Below, piece after piece: positions 9,323-17,192 of a DNA stretch of 64,000 bases (position 1 is its first letter; each line of letters opens with the position of its first letter). The position numbers and the translations under genes were made by a program. Source of the DNA: Ruminococcus sp. YE71 (GTDB lineage: Bacteria; Bacillota; Clostridia; Oscillospirales; Ruminococcaceae); NCBI RefSeq assembly GCF_900119155.1, contig NZ_FPIR01000004.1, forward strand, positions 1-64,000. Direction: 5' to 3'. The notes under the pieces are model-generated. The model did not search any database. It worked only from the letters and a program-made list of their open reading frames with translations, and was not told the origin of the DNA.

Positions 9323-10174
9323 ATGGCGATTTTATATTTTTCTGATATTCTGAGAAAAGTTGGATTAGACCCACAGAAAGTTAAGCTGATACGTCATGCT
9401 TATTCTGACAAAGTATTTAAGGAATTTGCAGATAATAATTTGATTTATGAATATACTCGTCATCAGCGTAATAATTTTAGCAAGGGATACGATTACTGGG
9501 TTGTCTTTGTAAGCGACAAAGGCACTTTGGCTAAATTTTACACAATTTACAAAGTAGGCGACTCTGTTCCTGATACACCTGACATGATACCAGAAGGCTG
9601 TTCTGAAAAGGAAGCCACTTTTTATACTGGTGAAGGTGCAGTATTTGACTTGACACAACTTGACCTCTTGAAAGAATATGAAGGCAAACTTACCATTGAT
9701 TGGGGTAAATCAACTCATATGTGGCATCACAAGGGAACCACAGAAAAACCAATTATTTCAATAATGCCCGATGAAAAGAAAGTATTTATGGGATATGAGG
9801 AAGTATTACTTTCCTATGACCAGTTGAAAGAGATAGTTGATAACAAAGAAATATACGAAGCATGGCACGTTGCGCTGAAATCCGTAAATGCTATCTATCT
9901 AATTGTTGATACCGAAACAGGCAAGCAATATATCGGTTCGGCTTATGGAGAAGATGGTCTTTTCGGCAGGTGGTGCTGCTATGTGAACTCACATCACGGA
10001 CATAACAAAAAGATGAAAGAACTTATCTGCGATTATCCCGAAAGATACCACGCTTTCCAGTTTTCAATACTTCAAATTCTCCCCAAAACACTTATTCCAG
10101 AAGATGTTATAAAAATAGAAAGCAAATGGAAAAGCCGACTTTTAAGCACTAAATTTGGTATGAACGACAACTGA
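9323..10174 (+). CDS. GIY-YIG nuclease-domain protein
   Basis: A 283-aa protein whose C-terminal half (about residues 190-280) is a GIY-YIG nuclease domain: 'AIYLI' for the GIY strand, 'QYIGSA' for the YIG strand, then an Arg-containing helix ('LFGRWC') and a late Glu ('KIESKWKSR'), in the order of the family's catalytic residues. The N-terminal 190 residues are a separate, unrecognised domain, possibly for target recognition. Coding sequence is clearly more AT-rich than neighbouring genes, and it is a single-gene unit with its own consensus promoter and terminator, which suggests horizontal acquisition. Substrate is unknown. Confidence 0.8.
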   Translation: MAILYFSDILRKVGLDPQKVKLIRHAYSDKVFKEFADNNLIYEYTRHQRNNFSKGYDYWVVFVSDKGTLAKFYTIYKVGDSVPDTPDMIPEGCSEKEATFYTGEGAVFDLTQLDLLKEYEGKLTIDWGKSTHMWHHKGTTEKPIISIMPDEKKVFMGYEEVLLSYDQLKEIVDNKEIYEAWHVALKSVNAIYLIVDTETGKQYIGSAYGEDGLFGRWCCYVNSHHGHNKKMKELICDYPERYHAFQFSILQILPKTLIPEDVIKIESKWKSRLLSTKFGMNDN

Positions 10175-10188
10175 TTATCATAACACAA

Positions 10189-10221
10189 AAAACCCGAACC
10201 TCTCCCAGAGATTCGGGTTTT
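10189..10221. terminator. Bidirectional terminator between the GIY-YIG gene and rplA
   Basis: A 10-bp stem aaaacccgaa (10189-10198) pairs with 10212-10221. T-runs on both sides let it serve the two convergent genes. Confidence 0.85.
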
Positions 10222-10247
10222 AAAATTCAGTGATACAAAGTCAGCTA

Positions 10248-10943
10248 TCAAGCACCATACTTAGCAGTATTTACCTTGATACCAACGCCCATAGTAGAAG
10301 CAACTACTACGCTCTTGAGGTACTGACCCTTAGCTGCTGCCGGCTTAGCCTTAACGATAGCCTCAAGCAGAGTGTTGAAGTTCTCCTCAAGCTTAGCAGC
10401 ACCGAAGGATGCCTTGCCGATGGGGCAGTGGATGATGTTGGTCTTGTCGAGACGGTACTCGATCTTACCTGCCTTAGCCTCGGTTACAGCCTTAGCTACG
10501 TCGGGGGTAACGGTACCAGCCTTGGGGTTCGGCATAAGACCGCGGGGTCCGAGGACCTTACCGAGTCTACCAACAACGCCCATCATGTCAGGGGATGCGA
10601 TTACAACGTCGAAATCCATCCAGCCTTCCTTAGCGATCTTGTCAACATAGTCCATACCGCCGTAGTACTCAGCGCCTGCAGCCTTAGCTGCCTCATACTT
10701 GTCCTCCTTGCAGAAAACAAGAACTCTTACCTTCTTGCCTGTGCCGTTGGGGAGAACAACTGCGCCTCTAACCTGCTGATCTGCGTGACGGGAGTCAACG
10801 CCGAGACGGATGTGAGCCTCGATAGTCTCGTCAAACTTAGCCTTTGCGCCGTTAGCTGCGAGCTCGAGAGCCTCGTTTGCCTCATAAAGCTTAGCCTTGT
10901 CAACTGCCTTGAGGGAGTCAACGTACTTCTTGCCGTGTTTCAT
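10248..10943 (-). CDS. rplA: 50S ribosomal protein L1
   Basis: A 231-aa ribosomal protein forming the L1 stalk on 23S rRNA and a translational repressor of its own mRNA in other bacteria. The full family length and the signature '[17 protein letters not shown]' (about residues 123-139) are present, with 'GTVTPDV' after it. The start follows aaggagg. It follows rplK by 75 nt and closes the operon, because a terminator lies directly downstream. rplJ-rplL, which often follow, are not here. Confidence 0.98.
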   Translation of the reverse strand: MKHGKKYVDSLKAVDKAKLYEANEALELAANGAKAKFDETIEAHIRLGVDSRHADQQVRGAVVLPNGTGKKVRVLVFCKEDKYEAAKAAGAEYYGGMDYVDKIAKEGWMDFDVVIASPDMMGVVGRLGKVLGPRGLMPNPKAGTVTPDVAKAVTEAKAGKIEYRLDKTNIIHCPIGKASFGAAKLEENFNTLLEAIVKAKPAAAKGQYLKSVVVASTMGVGIKVNTAKYGA

Positions 10944-11018
10944 TAATTTTCCTCCTTATAAGTGGTCATGACGGAAGTCGAGCCCTTGCCCGATCCTCCC
11001 ACCTTAGGGTGATCCCTA

Positions 11019-11444
11019 TTAGTCCTTTACAACAACGCCCATCGAGCGGCAGGTGCCTGCGATCATGCTCATAGCGGACTCGATGTTAGCCGCATTGAGG
11101 TCGGGCATTTTCTGCTCTGCGATCGCCTTGATCTGATCCTTGGTGATAGTAGCGACCTTATTCTTGTTAGGCTCGCCGGATGCCTTTTCGATCTTGCACG
11201 CCTTCTTGATAAGAACTGCTGCAGGCGGAGTCTTGGTTATGAAAGTGAAAGAACGGTCTGCGTAAACAGTGATAACTACAGGGATGATAAGACCTGCGTC
11301 ATTCTTGGTTCTCTCATTGAAATCCTTGGTGAATGCCATGATGTTAACGCCATGCTGACCGAGTGCAGGGCCAACAGGGGGTGCAGGAGTTGCCTTTCCT
11401 GCCGGGATCTGAAGCTTGATATAGCCTACTACTTTCTGTGCCAT
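11019..11444 (-). CDS. rplK: 50S ribosomal protein L11
   Basis: A 141-aa ribosomal protein of the GTPase-associated centre. The classic N-terminal segment '[20 protein letters not shown]' and the C-terminal RNA-binding domain are intact and of standard length. A ggaggtgcg-type ribosome site precedes the ATG. It lies between nusG and rplA in the conserved order. Confidence 0.98.
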   Translation of the reverse strand: MAQKVVGYIKLQIPAGKATPAPPVGPALGQHGVNIMAFTKDFNERTKNDAGLIIPVVITVYADRSFTFITKTPPAAVLIKKACKIEKASGEPNKNKVATITKDQIKAIAEQKMPDLNAANIESAMSMIAGTCRSMGVVVKD

Positions 11445-11531
11445 ATTTTTCGCACCTCCAAAAAACTTTCGTGGTATGCGAGCTGTGCGATCAACTCTCC
11501 CACTTTATTCGTCCCGTCTTTCGGGACAGCC

Positions 11532-12059
11532 TTAATCTTCCGCCTTTACGTCGGTGATAGGCAGGGTTACGGGTGTTTCTCTGCCGAACATGGATACCAC
11601 TACCTCAACGGTCTGTGCCTCAAGGTCGATAGCGGATACAGTACCCGTGAAGCCCTCGAAGGAGCCAGTAGAAACGACCACGCTGTCGCCGATCTTATAA
11701 TCGACTTCAACTGCGGCTGTTCTGGTCTCAACGCCGAGTGCCTCGACCTCCTTATCCGAAAGGGGCACGGGTTCGGTGGGAGTTCCCACGAATCCCGTAA
11801 CGCCTCTGGTGTTGCGCACGATGTACCATGAGTCGTCGGTAAGCACCATCTTCACCATAACGTAGCTGGGGAACAGCTTTCTTTCTGCCTCGACCTTCTT
11901 GGATTCCTTTACCTCGGTATAGCTTTCCATAGGTATCCTGATCTCCTGGATAAGGTCATGCAGCTTGCGGTTTTCTACTACCTTTTCAATATTCTGTTTC
12001 ACCTTGTTCTCATAACCCGAATAGGTGTGGATCACATACCATTTTGCTCCGTCAGCCAT
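11532..12059 (-). CDS. nusG: Transcription termination/antitermination factor NusG
   Basis: A 175-aa protein with the N-terminal NGN domain ('WYVIHTYSGYENKV', residues 7-20) and a C-terminal KOW motif ('GDSVVVSTGSFEGFTGTV', about 122-139). It binds RNA polymerase and modulates pausing and coupling. The length is standard. It lies between secE (54 nt upstream) and rplK. Confidence 0.98.
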   Translation of the reverse strand: MADGAKWYVIHTYSGYENKVKQNIEKVVENRKLHDLIQEIRIPMESYTEVKESKKVEAERKLFPSYVMVKMVLTDDSWYIVRNTRGVTGFVGTPTEPVPLSDKEVEALGVETRTAAVEVDYKIGDSVVVSTGSFEGFTGTVSAIDLEAQTVEVVVSMFGRETPVTLPITDVKAED

Positions 12060-12113
12060 TTGTACTTTCCTCCCAAAATATCGAAAATCATTGCAGAAAC
12101 TGCGATGTGTCCT

Positions 12114-12413
12114 TTAACCGCCGATGTTGAGCAGTGCGTTTATCGCAAAGCTGAGAGAACTGTCGATAGCGAACAGAAGAAGTCCGCATACGAGCATAAC
12201 GCCGATAACTATGCCGGTGTTATTCACTACCTTCTCTCTTGACGGCCATACTACTTTTTTGATCTCAGATCTGAGATCCTTGAAATACTTCTTGGCTCCG
12301 CCCTTCTTAGCGTCCTTGGTGCCGGCTGCCTTCTTGTCGGCGCCCTTCTTGCCCTCGGACTTGGCGGTGTCCTTCTTAGACTTTGTTTCTGCGGATTCAG
12401 CTTTCTTTGCCAT
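12114..12413 (-). CDS. secE: Preprotein translocase subunit SecE
   Basis: A 99-aa subunit of the SecYEG channel. The first 40 residues are a Lys/Ala-rich extension. The conserved amphipathic segment 'DLRSEIKKVVWPSREKV' (about 46-62) and a single transmembrane helix (about 66-92) follow. The N-terminal Lys-rich extension is longer than in Bacillus SecE. An aaggagc ribosome site precedes the ATG. It lies between rpmG and nusG. Confidence 0.96.
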   Translation of the reverse strand: MAKKAESAETKSKKDTAKSEGKKGADKKAAGTKDAKKGGAKKYFKDLRSEIKKVVWPSREKVVNNTGIVIGVMLVCGLLLFAIDSSLSFAINALLNIGG

Positions 12414-12432
12414 TCAAAAAGCTCCTTCCGTA

Positions 12433-12582
12433 TTACTTAGTCTCTTTGTGAAGAGTGTGCTTCTTGCAGAACTTGCAGTATTTCTTCATCTCAAGTCTGT
12501 CAGGGTCATTCTTCTTGTTCTTCTTGGTGTTGTAGTTTCTCTGCTTGCACTCTGTGCAGGCGAGGGTGATCTTTACTCTCAT
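12433..12582 (-). CDS. rpmG: 50S ribosomal protein L33
   Basis: A 49-aa protein read on the minus strand: it begins [17 protein letters not shown] and ends KHTLHKETK. Two CxxC pairs (Cys9/Cys12 and Cys36/Cys39) show this is the zinc-binding form of L33. A caggaggtg ribosome site precedes the ATG. It is the first gene of the operon rpmG-secE-nusG-rplK-rplA, transcribed from the promoter at 12754-12783. Confidence 0.95.
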   Translation of the reverse strand: MRVKITLACTECKQRNYNTKKNKKNDPDRLEMKKYCKFCKKHTLHKETK

Positions 12583-12750
12583 GTCGGCACCTCCTGACGA
12601 TTTTTACACCGAGCCGAGAACATAAGCACGGTGCGGTCTGCCTCCCTCCGCGGCGCATTTATGCCTGCGCCATCGAGGTAACTTACGATTTTCCGCGCAC
12701 CGCATTTCGCAAAAACGGGCGCAAAAAAATATACCTCATAAAGAGGTAAA
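12583..12750 (-). other. Leader of the rpmG-secE-nusG-rplK-rplA operon
   Basis: About 165 nt of untranslated leader lie between the promoter and rpmG. It contains a short tacctc/gaggta inverted repeat at its 5' end and GC-rich segments able to pair. I see no tRNA (a tRNA-Trp often lies nearby in Firmicutes) and no riboswitch class that I recognise. Confidence 0.4.
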
Positions 12751-12753
12751 CCT

Positions 12754-12783
12754 ATTATACCACACCTCAGCGCCCTTTGTCAA
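12754..12783 (-). promoter_or_regulatory. Sigma-A promoter of the rpmG operon
   Basis: On the minus strand, a perfect TTGACA (12783-12778), 18-bp spacer and perfect TATAAT (12759-12754), as expected for a ribosomal protein operon. Confidence 0.9.
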
Positions 12784-12845
12784 CCCCTAATATGAACTTT
12801 CAGTAAATTTTAACCACACGTTTTTCAAAAAACTCCGCATTTTCG

Positions 12846-12875
12846 GTATATTCAGCACATTCTGCGACAATACTA
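12846..12875 (+). promoter_or_regulatory. Sigma-G-like (forespore) promoter of spoVAC
   Basis: GTATA (12846-12850) fits the forespore sigma-G -35 (GHATR). An 18-bp spacer leads to AATACTA (12869-12875), one mismatch from the CATAMTA -10. No sigma-A promoter is visible here. spoVA genes are sigma-G dependent in Bacillus, which supports the call. Confidence 0.6.
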
Positions 12876-12900
12876 ACCCTAAAAAACGGAGGACATGAGC

Positions 12901-13338
12901 ATGAACATTTCAAAGCAGGAATATCTCGAACTGACCGAACAGGCGTCCCGCGACAGCCGCTGGCGGACAAACGCCCTGAAAGCCTTTGCGGTGGGCGGCA
13001 CCATATGCCTTATCGGGCAGGCCGTTACCGAGCTGTACCGCTACATGGGTGCGGACAAAACATCGGCGGCGGCGTGGTGTTCGGTGACGCTCATCGCCGC
13101 TTCGGTGGTGCTCACCGCTCTCGGCAAATACGAAAAGATCGCGAAGGACGGCGGTGCAGGCACTCTCGTTCCCATAACTGGATTCGCCAACGCCGTTGCC
13201 GCGCCCGCAATCGAGTACAAGACCGAGGGTTTCGTCACGGGGGTAGGCACGAAGATATTCACCATCGCGGGGCCCGTCATCCTCTACGGGACTGCGGCAG
13301 GGGTCATCTTCGGGATACTCTACAGGCTGCTCGGCTGA
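12901..13338 (+). CDS. spoVAC: Stage V sporulation protein AC
   Basis: A 145-aa membrane protein of the SpoVAC/SpoVAEB family, part of the forespore inner-membrane channel that moves dipicolinic acid during sporulation and germination. Four hydrophobic segments are visible, and the family signature 'PITGFANAV' plus 'EGFVTGVGTKIF' and 'AGPVILYG' occur in the second half. The start is ATG 12901, 8 nt after cggagg; the in-frame ATG at 12895 is too close to that site. spoVAD and spoVAE, usually adjacent, are absent. Confidence 0.93.
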   Translation: MNISKQEYLELTEQASRDSRWRTNALKAFAVGGTICLIGQAVTELYRYMGADKTSAAAWCSVTLIAASVVLTALGKYEKIAKDGGAGTLVPITGFANAVAAPAIEYKTEGFVTGVGTKIFTIAGPVILYGTAAGVIFGILYRLLG

Positions 13339-13367
13339 GCATGAAACCGCGGTCTGCCGCATACACT
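13339..13367 (+). promoter_or_regulatory. Possible sigma-E promoter of yabP
   Basis: CATACACT (13360-13367) matches the mother-cell sigma-E -10 well. The -35, GCATGAA (13339-13345, 14-bp spacer), is only a partial match. yabP and yabQ are sigma-E genes in Bacillus. Confidence 0.4.
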
Positions 13368-13388
13368 CCTAACAAAGGAGTTGATCTT

Positions 13389-13685
13389 ATGCCCGAAAAG
13401 AGACCCGAGACCCAGCCGCGTCCGAAAGGCAGGCACAGCGTCGTGATGCAGGACTGCATGAAGCTCAGCCTGAGCGGCGTCACCGATGCCGACAGCTTCG
13501 ACGAGGGACAGATAAGGCTTTTCACCGAGTGCGGCGAGCTGACTGTCTACGGCGCCGACCTGCACGTCAACGAAATGAACGTCGATACGGGCAGCGTCAC
13601 CATCGAAGGCGAAGTGCGTGCGCTGGTATACGGCGACAGGTCTGCCAAAAAGCGCCTCGGCGTGCTGGGCAGACTGCTGAGGTGA
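13389..13685 (+). CDS. yabP: Sporulation protein YabP
   Basis: A 98-aa protein of the YabP family, needed for spore coat/cortex assembly in the mother cell. The family pattern is clear: 'KLSLSGVTDADSFDE', then 'TECGELTVYGADLHV' and 'VTIEGEV' with the ending 'ALVYGD'. The ATG at 13389 is 8 nt after aaaggag. It is followed 4 nt later by yabQ, the conserved partner. Confidence 0.93.
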   Translation: MPEKRPETQPRPKGRHSVVMQDCMKLSLSGVTDADSFDEGQIRLFTECGELTVYGADLHVNEMNVDTGSVTIEGEVRALVYGDRSAKKRLGVLGRLLR

Positions 13686-13689
13686 CCCC

Positions 13690-14115
13690 GTGACCCCCAT
13701 GCAGCTCGGAACGGCAGCCGAGCTCGAAGTGCTGAAAAACGCCGTCGTCACGGGGGTGTTCCTCGGGGCGGTCTACGGCGTTTTCGCAGCGGTCAGACGG
13801 CTGCTGCCGAACCGCGCCGTCGGATTCGTCTGCGACCTGCTGTATTCGCTGGCTTTCGGAGCAGTGTTCTTCCTGTTCACCCTCTCGCAGACCGATAATT
13901 ACAGGTGGTTCGTGCTTCTTGGGATGCTGGTCGGGGCGGCGCTCTGGCACGCGTCTCTCGGGCGGCTGCTGGTTTCGGCATTCTGCGCAGCCGCAAAAAC
14001 CGTGGCTTCGCCTGTCATTGTGGCAATAGACAAATCGTGTCGTTTTATGAAGGGTATATTTGTAAAAGTTCACACAAATTTGCAAACAAGAAAAAAATTG
14101 CCCGAAAGCACTTGA
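13690..14115 (+). CDS. yabQ: Spore cortex protein YabQ
   Basis: A 141-aa membrane protein of the YabQ family. Hydrophobic segments lie near residues 18-36, 46-64 and 74-92, and the C-terminus is basic. The start is uncertain: GTG 13690 gives the length shown, and an in-frame ATG lies at 13699. The neighbours (yabP upstream; divIC and the S1 protein downstream) reproduce the Bacillus yabP-yabQ-divIC-yabR order, which is the strongest support. Confidence 0.88.
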   Translation: MTPMQLGTAAELEVLKNAVVTGVFLGAVYGVFAAVRRLLPNRAVGFVCDLLYSLAFGAVFFLFTLSQTDNYRWFVLLGMLVGAALWHASLGRLLVSAFCAAAKTVASPVIVAIDKSCRFMKGIFVKVHTNLQTRKKLPEST

Positions 14116-14140
14116 AAGTTAAAAAATAAACAGTTATAAT
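14112..14140 (+). promoter_or_regulatory. Sigma-A promoter of divIC
   Basis: TTGAAA (14112-14117), 17-bp spacer and perfect TATAAT (14135-14140). The -35 overlaps the yabQ stop codon, so divIC is expressed in vegetative cells independently of the sporulation genes. Confidence 0.85.
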
Positions 14141-14239
14141 AATATAGTATAGATATATCAAAAGTACCGCCCGTTTTCGCACGGGACGGAGCGGGAAACA
14201 AAACGTGCGGATCGTGTAAAAAATCTTGGAGTGAAAATC

Positions 14240-14575
14240 ATGAATGAAAGGAACCGTTCCGAAGCAGCAGCGGCTGCGGCTAAGAGAAAAAAGGAAAGAT
14301 CCCCTGTCATCAAGCCGATATTCGGCTTTGCGGCGTTCTGTCTTGTGGTGTACTCGGTGATAACGATCATCACTCAGCAGGTACAGATCGCACAGTACAA
14401 ACAGCAGAAGCAGGAGATCAATGAACAGATCACCGAGGCAAGGATGCTCAACGATGAGTATACCCGTCTGCTCGCCAGCGACGATGAGAGCGCTTACATG
14501 GAGAAGATAGCCATTGAAAAACTCGGCTACGCTTACCCCAACGAAAGACGCTTCTACGTCGTGGAAGTAAACTGA
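14240..14575 (+). CDS. divIC: Septum formation initiator (FtsB/DivIC)
   Basis: A 111-aa bitopic division protein. A basic cytoplasmic N-terminus is followed by a transmembrane helix (about 28-48), a coiled coil rich in Gln/Glu (about 50-85) and the family's C-terminal block 'IEKLGYAYPNERRF'. It joins FtsL and DivIB in the divisome. ATG 14240 is preferred over the in-frame GTG 14231 because ttggag ends at that GTG and is 8 nt from the ATG. Confidence 0.92.
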   Translation: MNERNRSEAAAAAAKRKKERSPVIKPIFGFAAFCLVVYSVITIITQQVQIAQYKQQKQEINEQITEARMLNDEYTRLLASDDESAYMEKIAIEKLGYAYPNERRFYVVEVN

Positions 14576-14640
14576 CGGAATACATAAACATGAAGTAAAA
14601 AACCACTGAAGTAAAATGAAACGGAGTAAAGAAAAGAACA

Positions 14641-15168
14641 ATGCAGCTTGAAGTAGGAAATATCTATGAGGGAAAAGTAACAGGCATCACCAAGTTCGGC
14701 GCATTCGTCGAGCTTGAAAAGGGCACTACAGGTATGGTACATATCTCGGAGATCGCAAATACATACGTGAGCGAGATAAAAGACCACATCCAGGAGGGTC
14801 AGACAGTAAAGGTAAAGATACTCTCGATGGGCGACGGCAAGATCAGCCTTTCGATAAAGAAGGCTCAGCCTGCACCCGAAAGAAGCGAGAGAAGACCTTT
14901 CAACAGACAGCAGAACGGCGACAGAAGACCGCAGGGCGGAAGAAACGGCGGTCAGCGTCCCGACGGTGCAAGAAGAGCACCCAGAACAGAGCGTCCCGAG
15001 CCTGTGGACTTCTCGAAGAATCCCCCGCCTGTTTACGAACAGACGACATCCGGCAATGCGGACTTCGAGGATATGATGGCAAAATTCAAAGCGTCGAGCG
15101 AGGAGCGTTTTTCCGATCTCAAGCACGTGATGGAGAACAAGCGCCGCGGCTCTTCACGCAGAAGATAA
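14641..15168 (+). CDS. yabR: S1 RNA-binding domain protein (YabR-like)
   Basis: A 175-aa protein with one N-terminal S1 domain (residues 3-75: 'GNIYEGKVTGITKFGAFVEL', 'GMVHISEIA', 'VKVKILSMGDGKISLSIKKA'). A long Arg/Gly/Gln/Pro-rich disordered segment (about 80-130) and a short helical tail follow. This matches the YabR/general stress protein 13 type that follows divIC in Firmicutes. A basic RGG-like middle favours RNA or ribosome binding. Start ATG 14641 follows ggagtaaag. Confidence 0.88.
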   Translation: MQLEVGNIYEGKVTGITKFGAFVELEKGTTGMVHISEIANTYVSEIKDHIQEGQTVKVKILSMGDGKISLSIKKAQPAPERSERRPFNRQQNGDRRPQGGRNGGQRPDGARRAPRTERPEPVDFSKNPPPVYEQTTSGNADFEDMMAKFKASSEERFSDLKHVMENKRRGSSRRR

Positions 15169-15183
15169 GGCAGGTCGGTTAAC

Positions 15184-15441
15184 TTGAAAAAGACGATCGC
15201 ATTTATATTCTTCACGCTGGCAGCTGTCGTGCTTGGCGCTTTCTTGGCGTATCTCTGCGACGGTGTGAAGTATCTCGGATGGCTCGCATGGGGCAAGACA
15301 CTGGGGCTCGACAGTTTATCCTTCGACCTCTACGTGATAAGTCTGTCCTTTTCACTGACTGTGAGGTTCACTATCTCACAGCTTATCACCGTTCCTATCG
15401 GTCTTATCGTCTACGCAAAGACCAGCAAGGGACTCGGCTAA
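15184..15441 (+). CDS. DUF4321 family membrane protein
   Basis: An 85-aa protein with a hydrophobic N-terminal helix (residues 3-25) and a C-terminal hydrophobic segment. The layout and the ending 'LITVPIGLIVYAK' match DUF4321 proteins of Clostridia. The start is TTG at 15184, the only reasonable initiation codon before the hydrophobic segment. It lies 15 nt after yabR. Function is unknown. Confidence 0.72.
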   Translation: MKKTIAFIFFTLAAVVLGAFLAYLCDGVKYLGWLAWGKTLGLDSLSFDLYVISLSFSLTVRFTISQLITVPIGLIVYAKTSKGLG

Positions 15442-15500
15442 AAAATATCCAATGTGAGGGCTGCCACAGCCCTCATATTTTTGACAGGAGATTACAACAA

Positions 15501-16169
15501 ATGGAGAAAAAGAAAACGAGCGAGCTCCTTCTGCTCGCTGTGGCGTTCTTCGGTGTGATGGGCGGACTGGCGACCCTTTTCTTTGTCGGTATGCCCTTCG
15601 CCATGAAGCTGTCGGTGTCGGCGCGTATGCCGCTGGTCATCGTGATGAGATGGGCGCTCATGCTCGTGCCCGCCATGATAATGATACTGCGCGAGGAGAG
15701 CTTCAGGGAGTTCCTGCCCGAAAAAGAAAAGCTCGGCAGACAGATAGTCACAGGCGCCGCGGTGGGTGCGGCGTTCTCGGCAGTGATGACGCTGATACCG
15801 CATCTTGCAGGCTTCGGCGAGTCGGTCAGCGCGGGATACGGCTACAAATACCTGTGGCAGTTCGCATTCGAGTTCATCAACTGCATCTTCTGCATCGGAC
15901 TGACAGAGGAGTTCATCTTCCGCGGATATTTCTACAGCAGACTGGAGCGCATTTTCGGAAGTACGGCGGCTGTCGCAGGTTCGTCGGTGCTGTTCGGGCT
16001 GTTCCATCTGTTCGGCGGCAATATCGTGCAGATGATATTAACGGGTCTGTTAGGCGCGGCATGGTGCATCTGCCGCAAAAAGATACCTCACTGCACACTG
16101 CTGTCCCTTATTATAGCGCACGGTCTGTACGATTTTCTCATACACGTATGGGAGTTCGTGTTCAGCTGA
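15501..16169 (+). CDS. CPBP family intramembrane glutamic protease
   Basis: A 222-aa protein with about six membrane segments. It has the three CPBP/Abi motifs: 'EEFIFRG' (motif 1, catalytic Glu-Glu and Arg), 'FGLFHLFGG' (motif 2, His) and 'IAHGLYDF' (motif 3, His). Family members are CAAX-type proteases or bacteriocin self-immunity proteins. The ATG at 15501 follows acaggag. It continues the same-strand run after the DUF4321 gene, with a following gene after 15 nt. The substrate is unknown. Confidence 0.88.
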   Translation: MEKKKTSELLLLAVAFFGVMGGLATLFFVGMPFAMKLSVSARMPLVIVMRWALMLVPAMIMILREESFREFLPEKEKLGRQIVTGAAVGAAFSAVMTLIPHLAGFGESVSAGYGYKYLWQFAFEFINCIFCIGLTEEFIFRGYFYSRLERIFGSTAAVAGSSVLFGLFHLFGGNIVQMILTGLLGAAWCICRKKIPHCTLLSLIIAHGLYDFLIHVWEFVFS

Positions 16170-16184
16170 CCAAAGGAGACTATC

Positions 16185-16544
16185 ATGTTCGGTCTGTTCA
16201 GAAAAAAGGCGGAGAACGACTCTCCGCTGAAAAAGCGCGTCAGAGACATGAAATGCCGCAAGATAAGCTACGTTGACTGCGACTTTGACGAGCTCTGCGC
16301 GAAAATGCGGCAGTCGCCCGAAGCGATACTCTCGCTCACCCCCGTGAACTACTACGCGGTCAAGAACGAGTACATACTCGCGCTTGTCTACACCTCGCCC
16401 GACTACTCGGAGAATTACGTTCAGCTGAAACGCATCTCCTTCGAGAAGCAGTGCGGTCAGAGCGAAATATACGCCCTTGACAGCAGTACCGTGTCAAGGG
16501 CGTTGGCTAAAGTAGGTATAATCATCGATCTTCCGAAGCAGTGA
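16185..16544 (+). CDS. Hypothetical protein
   Basis: A 119-aa soluble protein with a basic N-terminus (MFGLFRKK) and no signal or membrane segment. An aaaggag ribosome site precedes the ATG. It follows the CPBP gene closely. The predicted mixed alpha/beta content and 'EAILSLTPVNYYAVKNEYI' do not point to a family I know. Confidence 0.6.
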   Translation: MFGLFRKKAENDSPLKKRVRDMKCRKISYVDCDFDELCAKMRQSPEAILSLTPVNYYAVKNEYILALVYTSPDYSENYVQLKRISFEKQCGQSEIYALDSSTVSRALAKVGIIIDLPKQ

Positions 16545-16564
16545 CCTGCTTGTCGGGAAGGTCT

Positions 16565-17101
16565 TTATGCGGGTGCGACGGCCGCGTATCTCTTTACGAT
16601 GAACGCCGCCGTCGCTCCGAGTATCACGCCCTCAAGCGCTCCGCAGAGCACGTCGGTGGGGTAGTGGATGTAGAAATACAGTCTCGAAAAACCTATCACT
16701 GCCGAGACCGCGTAGCATATCAGACCGAGTTTCCTGTTGAAGCAGAATACCGCGGTCGAGAAGCAGAACGAGGTGCAGGTGTGTCCCGACGGGAAGGAGT
16801 AGCTCGACGGTTTGTGGACGATGGTGTCTATCCAGTCGTGTACGACGAAAGGTCTCGTCCGTCTGACCAGATGTTTTATCATCAGCTCACTTATAAAAAC
16901 TTCGAGCACCAGCGAAAGACCGCCTGCCGCACCCATCTGTCTCGTCTTTTTTACGCGCAGGAACACGAGTGAGAGAAATATCCACAGGATGCCTGCGTCA
17001 CCGAGATAGGTGAACACAGCCATGATGACGTTCAGTACCGGGCTATGTATCTTCTGTAAAGCGTCGAGTACCGAAAAGTCAAAATTTGTGATGCTTTCCA
17101 T
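16565..17101 (-). CDS. PAP2 family phosphatase
   Basis: A 178-aa integral membrane phosphatase. All three active-site motifs are present: 'KHLVRRTRPF' (KX6RP), 'PSGHT' and 'SRLYFYIHYPTD' (SRX5HX3D). Such enzymes dephosphorylate undecaprenyl pyrophosphate or phosphatidic-acid-type lipids at the outer face of the membrane. It faces the preceding gene convergently (20 nt between stops) and has its own promoter at 17138-17166. Recycling of undecaprenyl pyrophosphate is the likeliest role but is inferred. Confidence 0.9.
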   Translation of the reverse strand: MESITNFDFSVLDALQKIHSPVLNVIMAVFTYLGDAGILWIFLSLVFLRVKKTRQMGAAGGLSLVLEVFISELMIKHLVRRTRPFVVHDWIDTIVHKPSSYSFPSGHTCTSFCFSTAVFCFNRKLGLICYAVSAVIGFSRLYFYIHYPTDVLCGALEGVILGATAAFIVKRYAAVAPA

Positions 17102-17137
17102 TTGTTACCTCCATATAACATTCACAGTGTGAAAGTT

Positions 17138-17166
17138 ATTATACCACACTTTTTTTAAAATTGCAA
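17138..17166 (-). promoter_or_regulatory. Sigma-A promoter of the PAP2 gene
   Basis: On the minus strand, TTGCAA (17166-17161), 17-bp spacer and perfect TATAAT (17143-17138). Confidence 0.8.
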
Positions 17167-17192
17167 GGACATTTTTCAAAAAGGAGAAAAAA

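Noticed and set aside
12583-12750. tRNA or riboswitch in the rpmG leader
   Set aside because: No cloverleaf with a TTC loop and no known aptamer pattern could be found.
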